Positions 1 to 7,586 of a DNA stretch of 64,000 nucleotides are shown piece by piece; the first letter of the stretch is position 1, and every line of letters begins with the position of its first letter. The notes under the pieces are model-generated. The model searched no databases, was not told the DNA's origin, and worked only from the letters and a program-made list of their open reading frames with translations. Made by a program: the position numbers and the translations under genes. The DNA comes from Thioalkalivibrio paradoxus ARh 1. Lineage in GTDB: Bacteria; Pseudomonadota; Gammaproteobacteria; Ectothiorhodospirales; Ectothiorhodospiraceae. The stretch spans positions 2,764,501-2,828,500 of the forward strand of contig NZ_CP007029.1 in the NCBI RefSeq assembly GCF_000227685.2, read 5' to 3'.

Positions 1-2
1 TG

Positions 3-95
3 CGGGCACGCCTCGCGTCGGGCGCGCTCGACCTGCGCGTGGAGGCGGTGCACCCGGCCGACCGCGAGGGCAAGCCCGCTTCCGACGACGCATAG
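3..95 (+). CDS. C-terminal end of an unidentified protein (partial)
   Basis: An open frame enters from the left edge and stops at a TAG at 93-95, giving the last 30 residues of a protein. The tail is charged and hydrophilic (it ends REGKPASDDA), with codon choice like the neighbouring genes. No domain can be recognised in so short a piece. It runs on the same strand as dksA and tail-to-tail with the HAD phosphatase at 214-990. It could also be a chance open frame, since all frames are fairly open in this GC-rich DNA. Confidence 0.4.
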   Translation, partial: RARLASGALDLRVEAVHPADREGKPASDDA

Positions 96-213
96 AGCAC
101 ACCCTCACCGCAGCATGCCACCCCGGTCCCGGACGCGTGGCGGCTTTCGGCAGGGCATCAGGGTTCGATCACGGCCCTTCGGAGCTGCCAGGGTCGGGCG
201 TGGCGCCGAGCGC

Positions 214-990
214 TCATGTACGCCCCTGTATCAGCCGGTGCCAATGCAACAGGCTCGGCACATCCACGTACGGCGATACCGGAGCCGGCCCAGCCAGCAC
301 CGTGGCCGGCGCATCGGGTTCCCCGAACCCGTCGAGCACCACCAGCGCACCGGCAAAATTCTGGTCGCGCGTGTAGCCGTTGGTAGTCACGATCACCGGC
401 AACCCGGCACCCCGCGCCGCACGCACGCCGTTGTCGGAGTCCTCGAACGCCAGACAGGCGTCGGGCGGGAGATCGAGCGCCTGCAGTGCCCGATGAAAGA
501 TATCGGGAGCGGGCTTCTTGGCCGGCACGACATCGCCCGCCGCGATCACTTCGAACCACCCGACCCCCTCCGCGCCGAGCGTGGCCTGCAAGAGCGCAGT
601 CACGTTCTCGGGCGTCGTGGTGGTCGCGATCGCGAGGCGCAGACCGCTGGCGCGGGCCTCCTCCAGCAACCGCCGCACCCCCGGCCGCAGCGGAATCGCA
701 CCGGTCTCGAGCAGCGCCACATAGTGCCGGGTCTTCGCCGCGTGCAACGCCCGGATGCGCGCGTCGATCCCGGGTTCGCGCAACAGATCGGGCCAGTCCT
801 CGGACAGGTACTGGCGGATGCGTTCCTTGCCCCCGGTCACGCGCAGCAGCTGCCCGTATCGGGCCACGTCCCAGTGCCACGTCAATCCCGCCTCCGCGAA
901 CGCACGGTTGAACGCGACACGGTGGCCGTCACGCTCGGTATCCGCCAGGGTTCCATCAACATCGAAGACCAGAGCTGCCAGCGGCGGCAT
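214..990 (-). CDS. HAD-family phosphatase, CbbY-like
   Basis: This 258-residue protein belongs to the CbbY/phosphoglucomutase-like branch of the HAD superfamily. HAD motif I (DVDGT, Asp10 nucleophile and Asp12) sits at the N-terminus, a helical cap follows, motif II lies in the IATTTT stretch, and the Lys of KKPAPDIF and the acidic FEDSDNG motif complete the active site. CbbY of autotrophs removes phosphate from xylulose-1,5-bisphosphate, an inhibitor of RuBisCO. No Calvin-cycle genes are next to it here, so that substrate is only a suggestion. The ATG at 990 is chosen because GGGAGG lies just upstream and motif I then sits where expected; the open frame extends further but has no family similarity there. 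It is divergent from dksA. Confidence 0.8.
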   Translation of the reverse strand: MPPLAALVFDVDGTLADTERDGHRVAFNRAFAEAGLTWHWDVARYGQLLRVTGGKERIRQYLSEDWPDLLREPGIDARIRALHAAKTRHYVALLETGAIPLRPGVRRLLEEARASGLRLAIATTTTPENVTALLQATLGAEGVGWFEVIAAGDVVPAKKPAPDIFHRALQALDLPPDACLAFEDSDNGVRAARGAGLPVIVTTNGYTRDQNFAGALVVLDGFGEPDAPATVLAGPAPVSPYVDVPSLLHWHRLIQGRT

Positions 991-1097
991 GTTTTCCTCC
1001 CTGCCCGGCGCCGCCGAGCGAAACCGGAAAATTCGCAAGTTATAACATTCCTGAAATATGACCCCAGGAGATCGCCCCCCCGGCCGCCACCGCGTGC

Positions 1098-1126
1098 TTG
1101 CCTGGGCGCGCGGACTCTGATAGTAA
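1098..1126 (+). promoter_or_regulatory. Candidate sigma-70 promoter for dksA
   Basis: A TTGCCT -35-like hexamer at 1098-1103 and TAGTAA at 1121-1126 are separated by 17 bp and lie about 33 bp before the dksA start. The match is moderate; an alternative -10 (GATAGT) overlaps it. Confidence 0.4.
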
Positions 1127-1158
1127 AGGCGCCCATTCCAACCCGGAGACCAGCGAAC

Positions 1159-1611
1159 ATGGCCGCAGACCAGAAACAGGCAAAGCCCTCCTCCAAGCAC
1201 ATGGTGGCGAGTGGCATTGCTGCCTACGAGCCGGAAGCGGGCGAAGAATACATGAGCAAGGCCCAGCTGGCACATTTCCGGGAACTGCTGCTGGCGTGGA
1301 AACAGGAACTGATGGAGGAGGTGGACCGCACCGTCGGTCACATGAAACAGGACGCGGCCAACTTCGCCGATCCTGCGGACCGCGCGACCCAGGAAGAGGA
1401 GTTCGGACTCGAGCTTCGCGCCCGCGACCGCGAGCGCAAGCTGTGCAAGAAGATCGACGAGGCGTTGCGCAACATCGACCTCGGCGACTACGGCTACTGT
1501 GAGTCCTGCGGAGTCGAGATCGGCATCCGCCGGCTCGAGGCGCGCCCGACCGCAACGCTTTGCATCGACTGCAAGACGCTGGCCGAGCTCCGGGAGAAGC
1601 AAATGGCGTGA
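1159..1611 (+). CDS. dksA: RNA polymerase-binding transcription factor DksA
   Basis: The 150-residue product matches full-length DksA. It has an N-terminal region, a long coiled coil whose tip carries the DPADRA (DxxDxA) motif at residues 71-76, and a C-terminal four-cysteine zinc finger (Cys114, Cys117, Cys135, Cys138). DksA enters the secondary channel of RNA polymerase and, with ppGpp, represses rRNA promoters and activates amino-acid promoters. Having all four cysteines makes this the zinc-dependent type rather than the zinc-free paralogue. The ATG at 1159 is preceded by GGAG and gives the usual length. The gluQ gene follows 76 bp downstream, the conserved gammaproteobacterial pair. Confidence 0.95.
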   Translation: MAADQKQAKPSSKHMVASGIAAYEPEAGEEYMSKAQLAHFRELLLAWKQELMEEVDRTVGHMKQDAANFADPADRATQEEEFGLELRARDRERKLCKKIDEALRNIDLGDYGYCESCGVEIGIRRLEARPTATLCIDCKTLAELREKQMA

Positions 1612-1687
1612 TGCCGGGGCGCACGCCAGCGAACCGTTCCGGCACCGCCGCCCAAGCCGGTCCGAACCCGGTCGCGGTGCGCGCCTC

Positions 1688-2608
1688 GTGAGCGCCTACG
1701 TCGGCCGCTTTGCGCCCACGCCCTCGGGGCCACTGCATCTGGGGTCGCTCCTGGCCGCGGTGGTCTCCTGGCTCGATGCGCGTGGCCAGCAGGGCCGCTG
1801 GCACCTGCGCATCGACGACATCGATCGGCCGCGGGTTGCTGCAGGCGCCAGCGACGCGATTCTCCGCGCGCTCGACTGTCACGGCCTGGGCTGGGACGGC
1901 CCGGTGCGCTACCAGAGTCGCCGCGGCCAGGCCTACCAGGAGGCGGCGGAGCGGCTGTACGGCGCCGGCCATCTGTTTGCCTGCACCTGCTCGCGCCAGC
2001 AGGTGCTCGCGACGGGCCGCATCGGCTGGGAAGGGCCGGTCTATCCCGGAACCTGCCGCACGGGCCCGCCGCATTCCCGCGACACGCACGCGCTGCGGCT
2101 GCGCGTCCGGCAACGCTACTGGGAAATCGAGGACCGCGCGCTCGGCCCGGTTGCCTTCGACCTGCAGGCACTCGGTGGCGATTTCGTGGTCCGCCGCGCC
2201 GACGGGCTGTTCGCATACCAGCTCGTCACGGTCGTCGACGATCTGGCACTGGGCGTGACCGACGTGGTGCGCGGGATCGATCTTCTGGGATCGGTGCCGC
2301 GCCAGATGCACCTGTACCAGGCACTGGAACAAACCCCGCCACGCTACCTCCACCACCCGGTGGTGGTCGCTCGCGACCACCGCAAACTCGCGAAGTCGCA
2401 CGGCGCAGCGCCGGTGCGCTGCCGCGACGCGGTCCCGGCGCTGGCACGCATCCTGACCGCGATCGGCGTCCCAGACCTGGATCCGGAGATGACCGGCAGC
2501 GGGTCCGGCACGGTGACGATGCTGCTGGAACATGCGCTGCGCCACTGGCATCCTGCACGGCTGCCCGTGGACCCGATCGCCACAGCAGCGCTGCAGCACC
2601 GCGGCTAG
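1688..2608 (+). CDS. gluQ: Glutamyl-Q tRNA(Asp) synthetase
   Basis: The 306-residue product is a truncated glutamyl-tRNA synthetase that lacks the anticodon-binding half. GluQ activates glutamate and transfers it to queuosine at the wobble position of tRNA-Asp. The N-terminus GRFAPTPSGPLHLGS contains the class I HIGH-type signature (HLGS at 17-20). CTC followed by a Tyr/Cys pair (YPGTC) forms the expected zinc site, and KLAKS at about 233-237 is the KMSKS equivalent. The start is a GTG at 1688, since no in-frame ATG lies near and the family N-terminus begins here. Location after dksA is standard. Confidence 0.92.
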   Translation: MSAYVGRFAPTPSGPLHLGSLLAAVVSWLDARGQQGRWHLRIDDIDRPRVAAGASDAILRALDCHGLGWDGPVRYQSRRGQAYQEAAERLYGAGHLFACTCSRQQVLATGRIGWEGPVYPGTCRTGPPHSRDTHALRLRVRQRYWEIEDRALGPVAFDLQALGGDFVVRRADGLFAYQLVTVVDDLALGVTDVVRGIDLLGSVPRQMHLYQALEQTPPRYLHHPVVVARDHRKLAKSHGAAPVRCRDAVPALARILTAIGVPDLDPEMTGSGSGTVTMLLEHALRHWHPARLPVDPIATAALQHRG

Positions 2609-2931
2609 CAGCCTGTCGGATTCGGGGCTGCCAGGGACACCCCGATCAGCGTTCTCCGTGTGACCTGCCGGAAATGCGGTGCCGGTCGAACGCAGCCCGA
2701 CACGCCGGAGCAACGGGGGCAGGTGCAGGAACAACCCAGCTGTTTCAAACTGGTCCAGCGCAGCGCCGGACGGTTCGGCGAAACGTCCCGCGCGGAAGGT
2801 TCCAAAATGGCGGATCTGAGACGCCGTGATGGATTCACTGGTCGGGCCTGCCAAGGCGCTGGCCCAAGCCGTCGATACTGGAGAGAAACGTTGAGTGCAA
2901 CAGCGGGCGGCCAGCGGCCGGAAGAGCACTG
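2609..2931. other. Intergenic region between gluQ and the sensor-kinase operon
   Basis: No credible gene is seen. A GTG-started open frame of about 90 codons overlaps it but has no recognisable domain and a poor start. It begins with a 16-base string (2611-2626) that recurs exactly at 59937-59952. A promoter for the downstream operon presumably lies here, but no convincing -10/-35 or sigma-54 pair stands out. Confidence 0.5.
2614..2626. repeat. Short interspersed repeat, copy 1
   Basis: The 13-mer TGTCGGATTCGGG occurs here and at 55902-55914 and 59940-59952, each time outside genes. Copies 1 and 3 share three further bases on the left. Confidence 0.4.
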
Positions 2932-3102
2932 ATGAACCCGGCGGCCGGCGTGCTGGTCGTGCTGCTGGGGGCCCTGCTGTTCCTGTCACCGATCGCGATC
3001 TGGGTAGCTTCGATCGCCCCGGCCTGGTGGTGGCCGTTCGTGGCCTGGGCCGTGCTGATCGCGGTCATCGCCTTCCACGTTCTCGGCCGCCGTGACCCTT
3101 AG
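2932..3102 (+). CDS. Small two-helix membrane peptide ahead of the sensor kinase (CbrX-like position)
   Basis: A 56-residue ORF starts at an ATG with GGAAG about 8 bases upstream. It encodes two hydrophobic segments (about residues 6-27 and 31-51) with a Trp-rich turn (APAWWWP) and a basic tail, so it should be an inner-membrane peptide. Its last codons overlap the GTG start of the kinase by 11 bases, a strong sign of translational coupling. In Pseudomonas a small ORF (cbrX) sits in the same place before cbrA (from memory). Similar position and size are visible here; sequence homology cannot be tested. Its function is unknown; it may control kinase translation or interact with its membrane domain. 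Confidence 0.75.
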   Translation: MNPAAGVLVVLLGALLFLSPIAIWVASIAPAWWWPFVAWAVLIAVIAFHVLGRRDP

Positions 3103-6022
3103 CCTCGGCCTGCTGTACACCGTCGGCGTCATCTACCTGGCGCTGCTGTTCGGGATCGCGTTCGTCGCGGAACGCAGCCGCAGGTTCGGCCGCATCGCGG
3201 GCAACCCGTGGGTCTACACGCTTTCGCTGGGCGTGTACGCGACGTCCTGGACGTTCTACGGCAACCTGGGGTTCCTCGAGGACCACGGCTACCTGTACCT
3301 GACGATCTACCTGGGGGTCACGCTGGCCTTTGCGGCGACGCCGTGGCTGCTGCGGCCGATTCTGCAGCTCACCCGCGAGCACCAGCTCACCTCGCTCGCG
3401 GACCTGTTCGCGTTCCGGTACCGCAGCCTGCTCACCGGGCCGCTGGTTGCGCTGTTCATGCTGACCGGGATCCTTCCGTACATCGCGCTGCAGATCAAGG
3501 CGGTCGCGGAGTCGGCCGCGGTGCTCACCGCCGACACGCCGCCGCATCTGCTGGCCCTGACCTTCAGCGCCACCATCGCGCTGTTCGCGATCCTGTTCGG
3601 CGCCCGCCACATCTCGCCGCGGGAAAAGCATTCGGGGCTGGTGGTCGCCATCGCGTTCGAGTCGCTGGTGAAGCTGCTGGCGTTGCTGACGATTGCCGCC
3701 ATCGCGCTGTACGCGGTTTTCGGCGGCCTGTCCGGTCTCGACGCCTGGCTCGACCGACATCCGGAGGCGGTCACCGCGCTGTACGAGCCGGTGACCGGCG
3801 GCGGTTGGTACAGCCTGATGGTGCTCGCCTTTGCCGCCGCGTTCCTGCTGCCGCGGCAGTTTCACATGCTGTTCACCGAAAACATCGACCCAAAGGCATT
3901 GAACCGGGCGGCCTGGGGGTTTCCGCTGTTCCTGCTGCTGCTGAACCTGCCGATGCCGGTGTTGTACTGGGCGGGACAGGCCGCCGGACTGACCGACCAC
4001 CCCAACTACTACGCGCTGGGGCTCGCGGGCTGGCTCGAGTCTCCGACCCTCGCGCTGCTGGTATTCATCGGCGGCGTGTCGGCCGCCAGCGCGATGATGA
4101 TCGTGACCACGCTGGCGCTGGCGAACATGGGCATGAACTACCTGTCCCTGCCCGCGCGCCTGCGCGAACGCCAGAGCCTGCCGGCGAACCTGTACCGCAA
4201 CCTGCTCTGGGGCCGGCGCATCTGGATCGTGCTGATCATCGCGCTCGGCTATGGGTTCTACGGCCTGCTGCAGGTCGTCGAGGGTCTGGCCCAGCTCGGC
4301 CTGATTTCCTTCGCCGCGGTGACCCAGTTCCTCCCCGGACTGATCGGGCTGATGCTGTGGCCACGAGCGACCCGCATCGGCTTCCTGCTGGGGCTCGTGG
4401 CCGGCATCACCGGATGGTTCTTCGCGCTGGTCGCGCCGCTGCTCGCGAACGCCGGAATCTGGCCGTCGGCGCCACGACTCCAGCAGGCGATGGGCGCCGA
4501 CGGCCTGGATGTCTGGACCTTCGCCCTGACGCTCAGCCTCGGCGCCAACGCATTGCTGTTCGTGCTCGGATCGATGTGGTCCCGGCCGAATCAGCAGGAG
4601 ATCGAGGCCGGCCAGGCCTGCTGTCCGCGCGAGCCGTTCTACACCAGCGTCGACCTGCCTTTGGCCCGGGACGTGCCCGAGATGGAGGCGGAACTCGCCG
4701 CGACCCTGGGTACGATGCCCGCCCGCCACGAGATCGAACGCGCACTGGACGACCTCGGCCTGCCGCGCCACACCCGCTCGCGGCGTGATCTGCAGCGCCT
4801 GCGCGAGCGTATCGAACGCAATCTGTCGGGGTTGCTCGGGCCGGTGCTGGCGCGGATGATCGTCGACCGCCACCTGCGCCTGGACGCGGCCGGACGCTCC
4901 AGCCTCAGCGAGAGCCTGAGCCGGATCGAGCAGCAGCTGGAGGATGCCCGGCTGCCACTCACCGGACTGGCGGCGGAACTCGACGCGCTGCGCCGTTTCC
5001 ACCGGCAGATCCTGCACGAATTGCCGCTGGGCGTCTGCAGCGTGACCGCCGGCGGCGAGATCACCGGCTGGAATCACGCGTTGACGCAACTGACCGGCGT
5101 CCCGACCGAGAACGCCGTGGGCCAGGTCGTCGAGCGCCTGGAACGCCCCTGGGGCGGGCTGCTGCAGGCCTTCCTCGACAGCGACGACCGGCAGCTCTAC
5201 AAGCTGAATCTGGAAACCTGCCGCGGTCCGCGGCGCCTGAATCTGCACAAGTCGTCGCTGGAAGTCGCGAGCGGGCGGCGCGAGGGCCATGTGATCCTGA
5301 TCGAGGACGTAACCGCCCGGGTGCAGCTGGAGAACGAAGTCGCGCACAGCGACCGCCTGGCGTCGATCGGCCGGTTCGCGGCCGGCGTCGCACACGAGAT
5401 CGGCAACCCGCTGGCCGGGATCGCCTCGCTCGCACAGACCCTGCCACTGGAGGACGACCCCGATGAGATACGGGACATTGCCGACGACATCATCGAGCAG
5501 ACCCGTCGAATCAATGCGATCGTGCAGTCGCTGATCGCGTTTGCCCACTCCGACACGCCCCCGCGCAACCGCTTCGAGACGGTGGATCTCGAGGACGTGG
5601 TCTCGGAAGCGATTCGCCTCACGCGGCTGGCCGGGCGCAAGGACCTGCACTACGCGCCGGAGGGGCTCTGGGCGCTGTCGGTGCAGGGCGCACGCGCGCA
5701 GCTGCTGCAGGTGTTCATCAACCTGTTGACCAACGCGGAGCAAGCCTCGCCGCCCAGTGCCACGATCCAGATCCGCGCACAGCAAAAGGACGCCCGGGTG
5801 CAGGTCGACATCATCGACCAGGGGCCCGGCATCGAGCCATCGTCCCTGGACCGGCTGTTCGAACCCTTCTTCACGACCAAGCCCGCAGGCCAGGGCACCG
5901 GGCTCGGACTGCCGGTTGCCTACAGCATCGTGCAGGATCACGGTGGTAGCCTAGTGGCTGCAAACGCACCGGAAGGCGGCGCAAAGATGATCCTGACGCT
6001 TCCCCTGGGCAGAAAAGCATGA
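3092..6022 (+). CDS. CbrA-like sensor histidine kinase with sodium/solute-symporter domain
   Basis: The 976-residue protein begins with about 13 membrane helices resembling the sodium/solute symporter (SLC5/PutP) family (residues 1-490). A helical linker follows, then a PAS domain (about 645-740), a dimerisation domain with phospho-accepting His768 in GVAHEIGNPLAGI, and an HATPase domain with DQGPGIEP and GTGLGLP boxes. It has no C-terminal receiver. This is the CbrA architecture of Pseudomonas, where the pair CbrA/CbrB controls carbon and nitrogen source use. The start is a GTG inside the end of the preceding small gene, without its own clear ribosome site, so translation is probably coupled. 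The stop overlaps the ATG of the regulator gene (ATGA). Which ligand the symporter domain senses is not visible. Confidence 0.9.
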   Translation: MTLSLGLLYTVGVIYLALLFGIAFVAERSRRFGRIAGNPWVYTLSLGVYATSWTFYGNLGFLEDHGYLYLTIYLGVTLAFAATPWLLRPILQLTREHQLTSLADLFAFRYRSLLTGPLVALFMLTGILPYIALQIKAVAESAAVLTADTPPHLLALTFSATIALFAILFGARHISPREKHSGLVVAIAFESLVKLLALLTIAAIALYAVFGGLSGLDAWLDRHPEAVTALYEPVTGGGWYSLMVLAFAAAFLLPRQFHMLFTENIDPKALNRAAWGFPLFLLLLNLPMPVLYWAGQAAGLTDHPNYYALGLAGWLESPTLALLVFIGGVSAASAMMIVTTLALANMGMNYLSLPARLRERQSLPANLYRNLLWGRRIWIVLIIALGYGFYGLLQVVEGLAQLGLISFAAVTQFLPGLIGLMLWPRATRIGFLLGLVAGITGWFFALVAPLLANAGIWPSAPRLQQAMGADGLDVWTFALTLSLGANALLFVLGSMWSRPNQQEIEAGQACCPREPFYTSVDLPLARDVPEMEAELAATLGTMPARHEIERALDDLGLPRHTRSRRDLQRLRERIERNLSGLLGPVLARMIVDRHLRLDAAGRSSLSESLSRIEQQLEDARLPLTGLAAELDALRRFHRQILHELPLGVCSVTAGGEITGWNHALTQLTGVPTENAVGQVVERLERPWGGLLQAFLDSDDRQLYKLNLETCRGPRRLNLHKSSLEVASGRREGHVILIEDVTARVQLENEVAHSDRLASIGRFAAGVAHEIGNPLAGIASLAQTLPLEDDPDEIRDIADDIIEQTRRINAIVQSLIAFAHSDTPPRNRFETVDLEDVVSEAIRLTRLAGRKDLHYAPEGLWALSVQGARAQLLQVFINLLTNAEQASPPSATIQIRAQQKDARVQVDIIDQGPGIEPSSLDRLFEPFFTTKPAGQGTGLGLPVAYSIVQDHGGSLVAANAPEGGAKMILTLPLGRKA

Positions 6023-7332
6023 CTCGGATCCTTCTGGTCGACGACGAACCCGCGATCCGCCGGGGTGTCCGGCGCTACCTCGAACACCACGGGTTCGAGG
6101 TCGCCCTGGCGGAGGATCTCGGCGCTGCCCGAATCCGTGCCGCGGAGGAATCCTTCGACCTGCTGCTGGCCGATCTGCGCCTGCCCGACGGCGAGGGTAC
6201 CGCGCTGATCGGGGAATTCCCGAACCTGCCGACGGTGATCATGACTGCCTACGCGTCGGTGCCCTCGGCGGTCGAGGCGATGAAATCGGGAGCGATCGAC
6301 TATATCGCCAAGCCTTTCGATCACGATGCTCTGCTGCTGACCCTGCGCGCGGCGCTGCGCAGCAGCAGCCGCAGGGAGCCGCCTGCGCGCCCGCCGACGG
6401 AGGCCGGCCCGGAGCACGGGCTGCTCGGGCACAGCGCGGCGATCGAGACCCTGCGCCAGCAGATTCGCCGGGTCGCGGCGACCCACTCGACGGTGCTGAT
6501 CCGCGGCGAATCGGGTACCGGCAAGGAGGTCGCGGCACGCGCGATCCACGCACTGAGCCCGCGGGCCGACAAGCCCTTCGTCCCGGTGAACTGCGCGTCG
6601 ATTCCGGAGGGACTGGTCGAAGCCGAACTGTTCGGGCACGCCCAGGGCGCGTATACCGGCGCGGTCAAGGCGCGAGCCGGTCTGGTCGAGGCCGCCGACG
6701 GCGGCGTGCTGTTCCTCGACGAGATCGGGGAACTCGCGCCCGCCGCCCAGGCCCGGCTGCTGCGGGTGCTACAGGAGGGCGAGATCCGCCCGGTGGGCGC
6801 AACCCAGGCGCGGCGGGTCGATATCCGGCTGCTGGCCGCGACCCATCGAGACCTCGAGGCGATGATCGAGGCACAGGCGTTCCGGGCCGATCTCTACTAT
6901 CGCCTGCGGGTGCTGGAAATCCGTATTCCACCGCTGCGCGAACGTCTGGAAGACCTGGAACGGCTGATTCCGCACTGCCTGCACGAGCTGGAACGGCGCA
7001 TCGGCCGCGACGGGCTGACGCTCAGCGACGACGCGCTCGCGCGCATGCAGGAATACGACTGGCCGGGCAACGTTCGGGAACTGAAGAATGCGCTGGAGCG
7101 GGCCGCGGTGCTTTCGGAGGACAGCCGGATCGAATGGGCGCATCTCGGGCTCGACAGCCCCGCAGCCCCGCCCGAGAACCCGCCCCGGGGGAATAGCCTG
7201 AATGACTACTTCCGGCGCTTCGTGCTGGAAAACCAGGCTCACATGAACGAAACCGAACTCGCCCGCGCCCTCGGGATCAGCCGCAAGACGCTCTGGGAAC
7301 GCCGCCAGCGCGAACAGCTGCCGAGGCCCTGA
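6019..7332 (+). CDS. Sigma-54-dependent response regulator (NtrC family, CbrB-like)
   Basis: The 437-residue regulator has a receiver domain (Asp52 phosphorylation site, conserved Lys98), an AAA+ domain with Walker A GESGTGKE (163-170), the sigma-54 contact loop GAYTGA (210-215, the Tyr form of GAFTGA) and Walker B LFLDE (231-235), and a Fis-type helix-turn-helix at the C-terminus (ELARALGISRKTLWERR). It should activate sigma-54 promoters when phosphorylated by the kinase, whose gene it overlaps by four bases. A sigma-54 promoter with two upstream palindromes lies about 100-200 bp beyond its stop, making the following genes its likely targets. Confidence 0.92.
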   Translation: MTRILLVDDEPAIRRGVRRYLEHHGFEVALAEDLGAARIRAAEESFDLLLADLRLPDGEGTALIGEFPNLPTVIMTAYASVPSAVEAMKSGAIDYIAKPFDHDALLLTLRAALRSSSRREPPARPPTEAGPEHGLLGHSAAIETLRQQIRRVAATHSTVLIRGESGTGKEVAARAIHALSPRADKPFVPVNCASIPEGLVEAELFGHAQGAYTGAVKARAGLVEAADGGVLFLDEIGELAPAAQARLLRVLQEGEIRPVGATQARRVDIRLLAATHRDLEAMIEAQAFRADLYYRLRVLEIRIPPLRERLEDLERLIPHCLHELERRIGRDGLTLSDDALARMQEYDWPGNVRELKNALERAAVLSEDSRIEWAHLGLDSPAAPPENPPRGNSLNDYFRRFVLENQAHMNETELARALGISRKTLWERRQREQLPRP

Positions 7333-7433
7333 CCCCCGCCATCGGAAGGACGGGTGTGCCGGCCCGCGCAGCCGACGCCCTGCCCCGGCTGGCATCGATG
7401 CCCCCTGCGAGACTCCGCGCCGCAGAGCCCGGC

Positions 7434-7448
7434 GTTACGGACCGTAAC
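7434..7448. promoter_or_regulatory. Upstream activator palindrome 1 (candidate regulator binding site)
   Basis: GTTACG-GAC-CGTAAC is a perfect 6+6 palindrome with a 3-bp centre, 85 bp before the sigma-54 -24 element. Its half-sites are identical to those of the second palindrome, whose centre is 23 bp away, about two helical turns. GTTAC half-sites resemble those described for CbrB (from memory). Confidence 0.7.
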
Positions 7449-7456
7449 CCCCTCCC

Positions 7457-7471
7457 GTTACGCGGCGTAAC
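7457..7471. promoter_or_regulatory. Upstream activator palindrome 2 (candidate regulator binding site)
   Basis: GTTACG-CGG-CGTAAC repeats the half-sites of the first palindrome exactly with a different 3-bp centre, as expected for two dimers of an enhancer-binding protein bound on the same face of the DNA. Confidence 0.7.
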
Positions 7472-7532
7472 ACGGGCCGCGCAACGGACAAGAACACCTT
7501 CGCAACCCATTGTTTTAGATAGAAACATGTCT

Positions 7533-7550
7533 TGGCACGGCCATTGCTTT
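7533..7550 (+). promoter_or_regulatory. Sigma-54 (RpoN) promoter
   Basis: TGGCACG at 7533-7539 and TTGCTTT at 7544-7550 match the -24/-12 consensus TGGCACG-N4-TTGCW completely, with the invariant GG and GC 12 bp apart. Transcription would start near 7560, about 27 bp before the ATG at 7587. It lies on the correct strand for the uptake genes. Confidence 0.88.
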
Positions 7551-7586
7551 TGGTCGCACGACCCTTGCTGACCTGCCAGGCTGCCC

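Noticed and set aside
115-1158. Long upstream extension of the dksA frame
   Set aside because: The extra 348 codons run antisense to the HAD phosphatase gene and have no similarity to DksA; the ATG at 1159 gives the normal length.
2660-2932. Possible 90-codon gene between gluQ and the kinase operon
   Set aside because: GTG start without a ribosome site, no domain, and a repeat string in the same gap; it ends on the start codon of the small membrane gene by chance.
3092-4560. Reading the first part of the kinase as a separate proline/solute symporter
   Set aside because: There is no stop; the helices continue into PAS, HisKA and ATPase domains in one frame, the known CbrA layout.
3065-5941. 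A 958-codon minus-strand open frame antisense to the sensor kinase
   Set aside because: It lies entirely opposite a kinase with recognisable domains; its protein is low-complexity and Arg/Gln-rich.
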